Shown here piece after piece: positions 13,252-21,623 of a DNA stretch of 25,844 bases. Under the pieces are notes generated by a model that was not told where the DNA came from, did not search any database, and saw only the letters and a list, made by a program, of their open reading frames with translations. This stretch comes from a virus: positions 1 to 25,844 of the IMG/VR virus record IMGVR_UViG_3300042006_000233; one strand, written 5' to 3'. The first letter of the stretch is position 1. Each line of letters opens with the position of its first letter. Position numbers and translations under genes: made by a program.

Positions 13252-13596
13252 ATGACAAACGAGCAACAAGCGCTGGCAGAGATGCCGATCTGGTTAGTGA
13301 TCGTCCTGGCCCTGGTCGGTGGCGTATCGGGAGAAATGTGGCGGGCCGACAAGGATGGGGCGCGAGGATGGGCATTGCTGCGCCGGTTGGCACTTCGGTC
13401 CGGTGCCTGCATTGTCTGCGGAGTGTCGGCGATGATGTTGATGATCGCCGCCGGCATGACGATCTGGACGGCGGGCGCCTTGGGATGCCTCACGGCGATG
13501 GCCGGCGCGGATGTGGCCATCGGATTGTACGAACGATGGGCCGCCAAGCGGCTGGGCGTCTGCGAAGTCCCGCCCGCCGGGGGCGAACAGGGGTGA
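13252..13596 (+). CDS. phage holin
   Basis: This 114-residue membrane protein has three predicted helices (about 11-28, 52-74 and 75-95) separated by short loops, with a charged loop (GEMWRADKDGARGW) after the first and a polar C terminus. This matches small phage holins, which form the inner-membrane lesion that ends infection. GGGGTAGG lies upstream of the ATG at 13252. It is placed between the putative late regulator and the packaging genes, right after a terminator, as in lambda. No endolysin or spanin gene follows it here; those may lie beyond the right edge, among or after the tail genes. Confidence 0.82.
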   Translation: MTNEQQALAEMPIWLVIVLALVGGVSGEMWRADKDGARGWALLRRLALRSGACIVCGVSAMMLMIAAGMTIWTAGALGCLTAMAGADVAIGLYERWAAKRLGVCEVPPAGGEQG

Positions 13597-13764
13597 TGCA
13601 CCGATCTGGGGCGCCGAAAAACCGCCGGGGACCCTAGGGGTATCTGAAGGACACGGGGTCGGAAACCCGCGGGAAAGTGTTAGCGGCAGGGTTGTCAGCT
13701 TACTGAAATTCAATCCATTGAAATTGAAAGGTTTCCATTGAAAAGCCGTTGAAAAGGAGGGCTT
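13597..13764. other. candidate packaging-start (cos/pac) region
   Basis: This 168-base gap between holin and small terminase holds the palindrome CCCGCGGG (13666-13673) followed by GAAAGTGTTAGCGG, a string often seen upstream of terminase genes. Four copies of TTGAAA follow at 13718-13723, 13724-13729, 13738-13743 and 13749-13754. GC-rich palindromes with adjacent short direct repeats are typical of terminase cutting and binding sites. The exact cut cannot be read from sequence. Confidence 0.4.
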
Positions 13765-14367
13765 ATGACAGAACCAATGTACCTGTCAAAGAGCGCCTTC
13801 GCGGCTCGGATTGGCAGGGCGCCTAGCTACATCACCTGGTTGAAAAACAACGACCGTCTGGTGCTGAGCGCCGATGGTAAACAGGTGGATGTGCTGGCCA
13901 GCGAAGCGTTGATTCGCGACACCGCTGACCCCAGCAAGACCGCCGTCGCTGACCGGCACCACCAAGACCGGCTTCAGCGTGACGTATACAGCCAGTTATC
14001 CAGTCAGGTCGAGCCGACTTCAATGGCTGCGCCGCCGCCCGCGATCACCCTTGCGGGGCAGTTGCCCGACTTCCAGAAAGCTCGCGCACTGCGCGAACAT
14101 AACCTGGCCCAGCTCGCCGAGATCGAATTGCACAAGGCCAAAGGCTCGCTTGTCGCGATGTCGGCGGTGCAGACCGGCGCCTACAACGCCGGCCGCATGC
14201 TGCGCGATCAACTGCTGGGGATGCCTCCGCAGCTGGCTCCCGAACTGGCCTCCATGACCGACCCTTGGGAAATAGAAAAACACCTCACGGCGGCGATCCG
14301 TCGCTCGCTGGAAGACGCCGAACGCATGTCTTCAGCGGACCTTGAACACGCACTGACCACGAGTTAA
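13765..14367 (+). CDS. terminase small subunit (Nu1-like)
   Basis: This 200-residue protein has an N-terminal winged-helix part (YLSKSAFAARIGRAPSYITWLKNNDRLVLSADGKQVDV, given as segments about 6-44), a linker rich in Pro and Ala, and a helical C-terminal half with RALREHNLAQLAEIELHKAKG. This is the layout of lambda Nu1-type small terminases, which bind the packaging site and recruit the large subunit. A strong AAGGAGG lies upstream of the ATG at 13765. It precedes the large terminase by four bases, as usual, and the TTGAAA repeats just upstream may be its binding sites. Confidence 0.85.
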   Translation: MTEPMYLSKSAFAARIGRAPSYITWLKNNDRLVLSADGKQVDVLASEALIRDTADPSKTAVADRHHQDRLQRDVYSQLSSQVEPTSMAAPPPAITLAGQLPDFQKARALREHNLAQLAEIELHKAKGSLVAMSAVQTGAYNAGRMLRDQLLGMPPQLAPELASMTDPWEIEKHLTAAIRRSLEDAERMSSADLEHALTTS

Positions 14368-14371
14368 GCCC

Positions 14372-16399
14372 ATGCCCACGGAAATTCCTGACGGTGCAGA
14401 GGTGTACCGCGAGGCGTATTTCCGTGGTCTACGGCCCGACCCGGACGTCTGGATCGATCAGTGGGCCGATGAATACATGCGGATTCCGCGTGACACCGGC
14501 GCCGCTGAGCCGGGCCAGTACCGCACCTCGCGCACGCCGTATGCCCGCGAGCCCATGCGTTGTCTGTCGCCGGCTCACCCCTGCAAGCGCGTGATCACCA
14601 TGGTCGCGTCGCAGCTGATGAAAACCCAGATCGGCCTGAACTGGATCGGCGGCCTGATGCACATGGCGCCGTCCAACATTCTGGCGTTGCTGCCAAGCCT
14701 CGGCCTGGCCAAACGGGTGTCGTCACGGATCGGCAAGACGATCAAAGCGACACCGGTGTTGCGGGAGCGCGTGGCGGCCAACCGCTCGCGGGATTCACGC
14801 AACACCATGGACACCAAGGAGTTCGAGGGCGGGACCTTGTACGTCACCACCGCCGGCTCGGCGGCCAACCTGTCGGAGCTCTCGGCGCGCTACGTGTACG
14901 GCGACGAGATCGATCGCTGGGAGGTGGACATCGGCGAGGAGGGTGACCCGATTGAGCTGGCGGAAACTCGGGGCAGCACCTTCGGCCGCAACGCGAAGTT
15001 CTACTTCTCCAGCTCGCCGACGATCAAGGGGGCCTCGCGGATCTCCGACCTGTTCGACGGCAGCGACCAGCGTCACTACTACGTGCCATGCCCGTATTGT
15101 GGTCACATGCAGACGCTTGAGTGGGAAAACCTTCTCTACTCGGCCGACTTCAGCGTAGTGCATTACAAGTGCGCGGCGTCCGGGATGGACTGTGACGTGC
15201 TTATCGAGGAGTACCACAAGGGTGAAATGCTCGCCAAAGGCGAGTGGCGTGCCCATGCCGAGGGTGACGGCGAGACGGTGGGCTTCCACCTCAATGCGCT
15301 GTACTCGCCGCTGGGCTGGATGGACTGGAAGTCCTTGGCCAAGCAATTCGAAAAGGCCAAGAAGGCCCAGGCCAAAGGCGATCTGGAACCGATGCAGGTG
15401 TTCTACAACACCCGACTGGCGAAGGTCTGGGACGCCGCTCAGGAGCAAACCAAAGCCGATGTGCTGAGACAACGGGCGAGATTGGAAGGCTTCAGCCTCG
15501 GCTCGATGCCGGCAGCGGTGTTGATGATCACCGGCGCCGTCGACGTTCAGGCCAACCGCCTGGAGTTCATGGCGATGGGCTGGGGTGTCGGCATGGAGCG
15601 CTGGGTCATCGACTACCAGGTGGTCTTGGGTGATCCCGCCGACGAGCGCACCTGGGCCGCACTGGACGAATTGCTCAAGGCCAAATATCGCCATCCTTGT
15701 GGTGTTGGCCTGGGCATTCTCGCGGTGGCTGTCGACTCTGGTGGTCACCACACCGATGAGGTCTACCAGTTCTGCCGGGTACGTCGCTGGCGAAATGTGT
15801 TCGCCATCAAGGGCGCGAGCAAGCCCGGCAAGCCGGTGATTGCCCAGCGGCCGTCGATGGTCGACGTGACTTGGAAGGGACAGACCGAACGTAACGGTGC
15901 CGAGCTGTGGTTCGTCGGTACTGACACGGCCAAGGACTGGATCTACAACCGGTACCCGTTCGAAGCCGGGCCGGGCGCGCTGCATTTTGCCAACGACCTG
16001 CCGGACGATTTCTTCGACCAGTGCGTCGCCGAGCGCAAGGTCGCCCGCTACGTGCGCGGACACAAGCGCATCGAATGGGTCAAGGGCAAGGCCGAACGCA
16101 ACGAAGCGCTTGACCTGATGGTGTACTGCCTGGCGATGGCGCACTACTTGGGCCTCAACCGTTACAAGGAACATGACTGGGAGCGGGTGCGTCAGTCCCT
16201 GGCGCAATCCGGTCTGTTTGACGAAGCATTGGGCATCAAGCCTGTTCAAGGCGAACGCGTGAGCAGTGCTGGTCATGCAATCCCCGTTGTCGCTCTACAA
16301 CCGACTCAGCAACCCGCTGCTCCGGTCGTGCCATCGCGACCCGCAGCCACACCACCTCAACGCCGCAGCTCCACCAGCGGTTACCTGAAGAGACGCTGA
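14372..16399 (+). CDS. terminase large subunit (lambda gpA-like)
   Basis: This 675-residue packaging motor belongs to the gpA-like terminase type. The ATPase part has a deviant Walker A, ASQLMKTQIG (about 79-88), and a Walker B YGDEIDRW (about 176-183), with TTAGSAANLSEL before it. A zinc-ribbon-like CPYC (240-243) follows. The C-terminal nuclease part shows GAVDVQANRLEF, AVDSGGHHTDEVYQF and NEALDLMVYCLAMAH segments with conserved Asp residues. It cuts concatemeric DNA and pumps it into the prohead. The Pro/Ala-rich tail is typical of the portal-binding end. The start at 14372 lacks a clear ribosome site but follows the small subunit by four bases. Confidence 0.95.
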   Translation: MPTEIPDGAEVYREAYFRGLRPDPDVWIDQWADEYMRIPRDTGAAEPGQYRTSRTPYAREPMRCLSPAHPCKRVITMVASQLMKTQIGLNWIGGLMHMAPSNILALLPSLGLAKRVSSRIGKTIKATPVLRERVAANRSRDSRNTMDTKEFEGGTLYVTTAGSAANLSELSARYVYGDEIDRWEVDIGEEGDPIELAETRGSTFGRNAKFYFSSSPTIKGASRISDLFDGSDQRHYYVPCPYCGHMQTLEWENLLYSADFSVVHYKCAASGMDCDVLIEEYHKGEMLAKGEWRAHAEGDGETVGFHLNALYSPLGWMDWKSLAKQFEKAKKAQAKGDLEPMQVFYNTRLAKVWDAAQEQTKADVLRQRARLEGFSLGSMPAAVLMITGAVDVQANRLEFMAMGWGVGMERWVIDYQVVLGDPADERTWAALDELLKAKYRHPCGVGLGILAVAVDSGGHHTDEVYQFCRVRRWRNVFAIKGASKPGKPVIAQRPSMVDVTWKGQTERNGAELWFVGTDTAKDWIYNRYPFEAGPGALHFANDLPDDFFDQCVAERKVARYVRGHKRIEWVKGKAERNEALDLMVYCLAMAHYLGLNRYKEHDWERVRQSLAQSGLFDEALGIKPVQGERVSSAGHAIPVVALQPTQQPAAPVVPSRPAATPPQRRSSTSGYLKRR

Positions 16400-16400
16400 A

Positions 16401-16607
16401 ATGTCATTTACTCAGAAGCACCTCGACGCGGTTGAGGCGGCCATTGCTCGTGGTGAGAAAACCGTGCGCTATGGTGATCGCACCGTGGAGTACCGATCCA
16501 TCGACGAGTTGCTCACGGCTCGCGACCAGATCCGCACTTCGCTGGTCAATTCGGCCGGGCCGCGCTCGCGTGTGGTTCGGCTGTACCACGGAGGCAAGGG
16601 AGTCTAA
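16401..16607 (+). CDS. head-tail connector protein, lambda gpW-like
   Basis: This 68-residue protein has the gpW layout: an N-terminal helix (KHLDAVEAAIARGEKTVRYGDRTVEY as consecutive parts), a beta hairpin around VRYGDRTVEYRS, and a second helix (SIDELLTARDQIR). In lambda gpW plugs the portal after packaging and forms part of the tail-joining surface. It starts one base after the terminase stop, and its TAA overlaps the portal ATG as TAATG. Size, fold pattern and place between large terminase and portal all agree. Confidence 0.9.
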   Translation: MSFTQKHLDAVEAAIARGEKTVRYGDRTVEYRSIDELLTARDQIRTSLVNSAGPRSRVVRLYHGGKGV

Positions 16608-18088
16608 TGGCCCGACACTTTCCTACGTTGACCCGTAATGGATTTGTCCTGCCGTCGAACATCAAGGCCAGTTACGAAGGCGCCGGAGAGGGCCGCCGAT
16701 CCACTGGCTGGGATGCTCCCGACAACGGGATCAACAGCATCAACACCCCGGCACTGCGCAACTTGCGCTCGCGTTCACGGGCAGCGGTTCGCAACGATCC
16801 GTATGCCTACAACGTGATCGACAAGCGTGTCAGTAACCTGATTGGCACCGGTATTACGCCGCGTCCCAAGACTGACGACGAAGCCCTGCGCAAGTTGCTG
16901 CAGGAACTCTGGGAGGACTGGGTCGACGAGTCGGACGCCGATGAGCGCACCGACTTTTACGGCCAGCAGGCGCTGATCGCCCGCACGGTAGAGACCTCCG
17001 GCGAATGTTTTGTTCGCCTGCGGCCGCGCAACCTGAATGAGGGCCTGGCGGTGCCGTTGCAGATCCAGGCGCTGGCGCCGGAATTTGTTCCGCACGACAA
17101 GTTCGAGACCACCCGAGACGGCAACATCATCCGTGCCGGGATCGAGTTCACTCCGGGCGGCAAACGAGAAGCGTACTGGATGTATCTGTCGCATCCGCGT
17201 GATGCGTCGTCGCTGAACGCCGGCTACAACCAGTTGGTGCGGGTGCCGGCCGCCCAGGTGCTGCACATCTTCGAGCCGGTCGAGCCGGGTCAGTTGCGCG
17301 GTGTGCCGCGATTGTCGCCGGTGCTGAAGCGCCTACGCAGTCTCGACAACTACGACGATGCCGTGTTGTTCCGTCAGGAGGTGGCCAACCTGTTTGCCGG
17401 CTTCATCAGTCGACCGCCGCAGGATTCTGGGCCGGTGCCTCGGGATCCGGTCACCGGCCAACCGTTGAGCCTTGATCGTGACGGCTTCACGCCGATGGTG
17501 GCGCTGGAGCCCGGCACCATGCAGGAGCTGGGGCCAGGTGAAGAGGTCGAATTCTCCAAACCGCCGGACGCCGGCAACAACTACCCGGACTTTATGCGGC
17601 AGCAGCTGATGGCCGCTGCGGCGGGGACGGGCACGCCCTACGAGATCCTCACGGGCGACATGCGCGAGGTCAATGACCGGGCGCTGCGCGTGGTGCTGAA
17701 CGAGTTTCGGCGTCGGCTGGAACAACTGCAATTCAGCGTTTACGTTCATCAGCTTTGCCGCCCGGTGCGGGCTGCCTGGATGGACATGGCGGTGCTGTCG
17801 GGCGCTCTGGTGCTGGAAGACTACGCACAGCGTCGTCGCGAATATCTGCGCACACGTTGGGTGCCGCAAGGTTGGGCCTACATCCAGCCGGTGCAGGACG
17901 TACAAGCCCGGCGGATGGAAGTGCAGGCGGGCTTTGCCTCGCGTAGCGAGATGGTCCTGCGCACCGGTTATGACGCGGAAACGGTCGACGCGGAAAACGC
18001 CGCCGATCTGGCCCGGGCCACAGCTCTAGGCCTCAATTACACCACTCTCGAAGCTTTCGTCCCCATCGACGACAAGGAGCAACCATGA
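16607..18088 (+). CDS. portal protein, lambda gpB-like
   Basis: This 493-residue protein forms the dodecameric portal ring at the head vertex through which DNA is packaged. Family features are seen: RSRAAVRNDPYAYNVID near the N terminus, NLIGTGITPRP, a SGECFVRLRPR segment, VLHIFEPVEPGQLRGVPRLSPVL, and the long C-terminal part with YPDFMRQQLMAAAAGTGTPYEILTGD and NDRALRVVLNEFRRRLEQLQF. Length is typical for lambda gpB-like portals. It overlaps gpW (TAATG) upstream and the protease gene (ATGA) downstream. Confidence 0.95.
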   Translation: MARHFPTLTRNGFVLPSNIKASYEGAGEGRRSTGWDAPDNGINSINTPALRNLRSRSRAAVRNDPYAYNVIDKRVSNLIGTGITPRPKTDDEALRKLLQELWEDWVDESDADERTDFYGQQALIARTVETSGECFVRLRPRNLNEGLAVPLQIQALAPEFVPHDKFETTRDGNIIRAGIEFTPGGKREAYWMYLSHPRDASSLNAGYNQLVRVPAAQVLHIFEPVEPGQLRGVPRLSPVLKRLRSLDNYDDAVLFRQEVANLFAGFISRPPQDSGPVPRDPVTGQPLSLDRDGFTPMVALEPGTMQELGPGEEVEFSKPPDAGNNYPDFMRQQLMAAAAGTGTPYEILTGDMREVNDRALRVVLNEFRRRLEQLQFSVYVHQLCRPVRAAWMDMAVLSGALVLEDYAQRRREYLRTRWVPQGWAYIQPVQDVQARRMEVQAGFASRSEMVLRTGYDAETVDAENAADLARATALGLNYTTLEAFVPIDDKEQP

Positions 18089-19239
18089 GCAAGAAAGCGC
18101 GCCCGCGCATTTATAACCGAGCGGGCCAACGCGTGCAGGTACAGGACAAAACCTGGTATGCCGTGCAAGCCAGCGGCGAAGCCGCCGAGCGAGTCATTGA
18201 AGTGTTCGTCTATGGTGAGATCGGCGCCTGGGGTATTACCGCCAATCAGTTCGTGCAGGATCTGCGCGCCATGGACGATGGCGTCTCGCCGGTAATCGCC
18301 GCGTTCAACAGCATCGGCGGCGATTTGTTTGACGGCTTGGCCATGCACAACGCGCTGTCGCGTTTGGGCGAGCGTTGCACCGGTCGGATTGACGCGCTGG
18401 CCGCCAGTGCGGCCAGCGTCGCAGTCTGCGGCGCACACAAGGTCGTGATCGCAGCCAACGCCATGTTGATGATTCACAACCCATGGACCTACGCGGCCGG
18501 GGATGCCGAAGACTTCCGCAAGGTGGCCGACGTCCTCGACCAAACCATGGAGGCGATCATTGCGGCCTACAAGGCGAAGGCGCCAGACATCGATGAGGTC
18601 GAGTTGCGCCGGTTGGTCGCCGCTGAGACCTGGCTGACGGCCAACGAAGCCGTGGACTTGGGACTGGCCGATGAAGTCGGTGACGGGATCAAGGTCAAGG
18701 CCTGCCTCGGCCAGGGCGGTGTGCTGCAGCGGTACCAGCACGCACCGGCCGAACTATTGGCTCAGCTCGACGAACCACCCGAGTCGGACCCGGAATCAGA
18801 GCCAGATGATCCGCCTCAGACGCCGCCGATAGTCGATGCCGCCAAATTAGCGCTGATGATCACCCAGCGTTGCGCCGAGGCGGGCATCAGCAACCTGGTC
18901 GCGCCGCTGCTCAGTTCGACCAATCTCGAAAGTGAGGACATCGTCCAGGCCGGCCTGACACGCGCCAAGGCGGTAAATGATTTGTGCGTGGCTGCGCGCT
19001 TGCCAGAGTTCAGTGTCGAGTTCGTCGCGGCCGGCCTGGATGCAGCGGCGGTTCGGGCGCGGTTGTTCGACAAGATCGTCGGCAGCGGCAAGGGCTTCGA
19101 AATCGACAACAGCCTACCGCTGGACGACGACCCAGCACCGAAGGTGCAGGCCAAGCAAATCGATCAACCCTCGATCTGGTCGGCGCGCCAAGCCGCGCGC
19201 ACCGCTAAACCCCAATCTGCTACAGGAGCAAGACGATGA
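18085..19239 (+). CDS. head maturation protease, ClpP/S49-like (lambda gpC-like)
   Basis: This 384-residue protein has a ClpP-like protease domain at about 35-205: FNSIGGDLFDGLAMHNAL, the nucleophile Ser108 in LAASAAS and the His131 in LMIHNPW, with an Asp later in the fold. It cleaves scaffold and portal during head assembly. The C-terminal third (after an acidic, Pro-rich linker at about 228-248) is helical and may act as the scaffold, as in lambda where Nu3 is nested in gene C; that is inference. The ATG overlaps the portal stop as ATGA, and its own stop overlaps the decoration gene start as ATGA. Confidence 0.92.
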   Translation: MSKKARPRIYNRAGQRVQVQDKTWYAVQASGEAAERVIEVFVYGEIGAWGITANQFVQDLRAMDDGVSPVIAAFNSIGGDLFDGLAMHNALSRLGERCTGRIDALAASAASVAVCGAHKVVIAANAMLMIHNPWTYAAGDAEDFRKVADVLDQTMEAIIAAYKAKAPDIDEVELRRLVAAETWLTANEAVDLGLADEVGDGIKVKACLGQGGVLQRYQHAPAELLAQLDEPPESDPESEPDDPPQTPPIVDAAKLALMITQRCAEAGISNLVAPLLSSTNLESEDIVQAGLTRAKAVNDLCVAARLPEFSVEFVAAGLDAAAVRARLFDKIVGSGKGFEIDNSLPLDDDPAPKVQAKQIDQPSIWSARQAARTAKPQSATGARR

Positions 19240-19580
19240 CGATTCAACGAGAGCCGATGCACGCGGGTGAGTTTCTGCTGTCCGAGGCCGCTGGCACCAT
19301 TTCCCGCGAAGCCATCAACGTCGCGGCAGGGCCTGCGCTGGAGCCGGGGCAGATCCTCGGTTTGGTCAGCCTGACCGGTGAGTTCGCGCCTTATAACCCG
19401 ACCGCCGAAGACGGCAGCGAAAACGCTATCGCCATTCTCTACGGTCCGCTGGGCGAATCCGATGTGGTCCGTCGCGGCCGTGCTGTGGTGCGCTTGGCGG
19501 AAGTCAGCGAAGCCCATCTCACCGGTCTGGATCCGGCCGCTGAAAAGGCGCTGGCCACTCATTTTCTGATCGTCCGCTAA
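19236..19580 (+). CDS. head decoration protein, lambda gpD-like
   Basis: This 114-residue protein matches the gpD-like decoration family. It has an N-terminal extended arm (EPMHAGEFLLSEAAGTISRE), LEPGQILGLV, AIAILYGPLG and VVRRGRAVVRLAEVSE segments and a short C-terminal helix region. In lambda the trimeric protein binds the capsid after expansion and stabilises it. It lies between protease and major capsid genes as in lambda, starts by an ATGA overlap, and is followed by a terminator-like hairpin. Confidence 0.92.
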   Translation: MTIQREPMHAGEFLLSEAAGTISREAINVAAGPALEPGQILGLVSLTGEFAPYNPTAEDGSENAIAILYGPLGESDVVRRGRAVVRLAEVSEAHLTGLDPAAEKALATHFLIVR

Positions 19581-19600
19581 GACGACCACCCTGATTACCG

Positions 19601-19623
19601 AACCCGCCGCGTGCGGGTTTTTT
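19601..19623 (+). terminator. intra-operon terminator-like hairpin before the major capsid gene
   Basis: AACCCGC (19601-19607) pairs with GCGGGTT (19613-19619) around CGCGT and is followed by T19620-19623. It lies inside the late operon, so it is probably read through by an antiterminated polymerase or tunes the ratio and stability of the flanking messages. Confidence 0.75.
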
Positions 19624-19642
19624 GCTTTCTGGAGATAGCTTC

Positions 19643-20638
19643 ATGGCTGACATTGAAATCTTTAACGATGACGCGTTTTCGGTCTCTTCGCTGACCGCCG
19701 CCATCAACGAGCAGGAATACTTGCCAGGCCGCATCAGCAGCCTCGGCCTGTTTCAGGAGGAGGGCATCACCACCCTGACGGTGCAGATTGAAAAGGACGG
19801 CGATACCCTGGCGCTGGTCCCGGCGGGTGAGCGCGGCACCTCTGGTTTGGTGGTCAGCGGCACCAAGCGCAACCTGATCCCGTTCAACACCGTGCACCTG
19901 CCTCAGCGCTTTGCGATCAAGGCCGATGAGATCCAAGGCATCCGTGCCTTCGGTACACGTTCCGAGTTGCAGGCGGTACAGGACGTGGTCAACAAACGCC
20001 TGGCCAAAGCGCGTCGACAGCTCGATGCCACCCACGAGTTCCAACGCATGGGTGCGCTCAATGGCCAGATCCTCGATGCCGACGGGTCGACGGTCCTGCT
20101 GGACATCTATAAAACCTTCGGCGTGACACGCAAGAAAATGTCAATGGGCCTCAACAGCGCCGATACGGAGCTGCGCGTCAAATGCGGCGAGGCGCTGGAC
20201 CTACAGGAAGACGCACTGGGCAGTGTCACCAGCAGCGGTTCGCGGGCACTCTGCGGCAAGAACTTCTGGAACAAACTGATCGTCCACAAGTCGGTCAAGG
20301 AAACGTTCCTCAACAGCCAGCAGGCGGCTGCACTGCGTGGCGATGCCCGTGAAAGCTTCGAATTTGGCGGCATCGTCTGGGAACGCTATCGCGGAAAAAT
20401 CGCGGGCGTGACCTTCATCCATGACGATAAGGCGCTGCTGATTCCCGAGGGCGTACCGGACCTGTACATCTCGGTGTTCGCGCCGGCTGACTACATGGAA
20501 ACGGTCAACACCGAAGGCGTGCCGTACTACAGCAAGATCGAACCGATGCCGTTCAACAAAGGCATGGCCGGTGAAGCTCAGTCCAACCCCTTGCACCTGT
20601 GCACTCGACCGTTGGCGCAGATCCTGTTGGAGCTCTGA
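19643..20638 (+). CDS. major capsid protein, lambda gpE-like
   Basis: This 331-residue protein forms the capsid shell. Recognisable gpE-type features are FSVSSLTAAINEQEYLPGRI, GLFQEEGITTLTVQIE, the KRNLIPFNTVHLPQ loop, DEIQGIRAFGT and a C-terminal FAPADYMETVNTEGVPYYSK. The ATG at 19643 has GGAG eight bases upstream and gives the family-typical N terminus; an earlier start at 19622 would lie within the terminator. It follows the decoration gene and precedes a head-tail joining gene, as in lambda. Confidence 0.95.
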   Translation: MADIEIFNDDAFSVSSLTAAINEQEYLPGRISSLGLFQEEGITTLTVQIEKDGDTLALVPAGERGTSGLVVSGTKRNLIPFNTVHLPQRFAIKADEIQGIRAFGTRSELQAVQDVVNKRLAKARRQLDATHEFQRMGALNGQILDADGSTVLLDIYKTFGVTRKKMSMGLNSADTELRVKCGEALDLQEDALGSVTSSGSRALCGKNFWNKLIVHKSVKETFLNSQQAAALRGDARESFEFGGIVWERYRGKIAGVTFIHDDKALLIPEGVPDLYISVFAPADYMETVNTEGVPYYSKIEPMPFNKGMAGEAQSNPLHLCTRPLAQILLEL

Positions 20639-20640
20639 CC

Positions 20641-20961
20641 ATGGGCTTTCGCGATCTGATCGCCGAGGTCGACGCGGTGGTGTTCGAGACCCTGGGCGAC
20701 ACCGCGCGGATCGAAGGCCGGGACGAGCCGGTGCTGGGTATGTTCTCGGCGCCCTGGCTGCAGCCGAAGATCGGCAAGCTCAACACCGGCCTGCGCGAGC
20801 CTCGATTCGAGATTCGCGTCAGTGATTCGCACGGACTGGAGCAAGGTTTGCTGGTCACCATCGAACTGCCTGAATTGGACGGTGGCGGCGAATACGACCT
20901 GCTGCAGCTAGAGCCCAGCGGTGACGGTCTGGTCGCCTTGATCCTGAGGATGCGCGCATGA
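20641..20961 (+). CDS. head-tail joining protein, lambda gpFII-like
   Basis: This 106-residue beta-rich protein matches the phage head-tail joining family: an N-terminal MGFRDLIAEVDAVVFETLGDTA, a GRDEPVLGMFSAPW segment, RFEIRVSDSHGLEQG and a C-terminal GEYDLLQLEPSGDGLVALILR. In lambda gpFII attaches to the filled head to make the tail docking site. The ATG at 20641, two bases after the capsid stop, is chosen over an upstream in-frame ATG inside the capsid gene. Its stop overlaps the minor tail Z gene start as ATGA. Confidence 0.85.
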   Translation: MGFRDLIAEVDAVVFETLGDTARIEGRDEPVLGMFSAPWLQPKIGKLNTGLREPRFEIRVSDSHGLEQGLLVTIELPELDGGGEYDLLQLEPSGDGLVALILRMRA

Positions 20962-21623
20962 GTGTCGGCAGCTACTTCAAACCGTCGGCGGGGGGCGGGA
21001 TGCTGTCTATTCAGTCCTCGGCGGCGGACCTGAAAGCGTTTCAGGACTTCGCCAATCTGGTACCGAAAGCCGCAGCGGCAGCGCACCGTCGAGCCATCAA
21101 CAAGACGCTGGGTTGGTTGCGCACGCACATTGCCCGAGCCGTCAGCCGGCAAGAGCGCATCGCCGTCGCGGCGGTGCGTCAACGTCTGCGCAGTTACCCG
21201 GTGTCCGGGGGAGCCACGAGCGGCAAGTTGTGGTTCGGTCTGAATGCCATCGAGTCCAGCCGGATCGGGCGAGCACGGCAGTCCGGCAGCGGCGTGTCGG
21301 TGGCTGGGCGGCGGTATCAAGGGGCCTTCCTTAAGAAGGTCTATGGCAACAAACCCGACATCTGGATTCGCACCGCGAGCAAGCACTTCAACGCGGACGA
21401 CTATCCCGACAGCACGGTGTCGGGAGGCGGTGGTGCCAGTTCGGGTTGGGTCGCGGAAAACGGCGATCGCTTTCCACTGGCCAAGGCCAAGGTGTCGCTG
21501 GAGCAAGCCCGTCCGCACTTCGACACCTGGGTCAAACGGGCCGACGCGCGCCTGCTGGAGATCCTGCAACAAGAACTCAACTTTGAGCTGCAGAAGTACC
21601 TGAAGGGGACGGCCCATGTCTGA
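20958..21623 (+). CDS. minor tail protein Z-like
   Basis: This 221-residue basic protein resembles the prophage minor tail protein Z (gpZ) family: an N-terminal SSAADLKAFQDFANLVPKAA, then AAHRRAINKTLGWLRTHIARAV, RLRSYPVSGGATSGKLWFGL and VAGRRYQGAFLKKVYG, with a helical C terminus ending in FELQKYLKG. In lambda gpZ is needed for tail completion and DNA positioning for ejection. It starts by ATGA overlap with the joining protein and ends by an 8-base overlap with the next gene. Confidence 0.85.
   Translation: MSVGSYFKPSAGGGMLSIQSSAADLKAFQDFANLVPKAAAAAHRRAINKTLGWLRTHIARAVSRQERIAVAAVRQRLRSYPVSGGATSGKLWFGLNAIESSRIGRARQSGSGVSVAGRRYQGAFLKKVYGNKPDIWIRTASKHFNADDYPDSTVSGGGGASSGWVAENGDRFPLAKAKVSLEQARPHFDTWVKRADARLLEILQQELNFELQKYLKGTAHV

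Noticed and set aside
14795-16276. Long (493-codon) minus-strand frame inside the terminase gene
   Set aside because: It is a shadow of the GC-rich large terminase gene, with composition typical of an antisense frame (rich in His, Arg and Val) and no recognisable domain.
20553-21617. 354-codon minus-strand frame over the head-tail joining and Z genes
   Set aside because: It is antisense to two recognised structural genes and has no family pattern.
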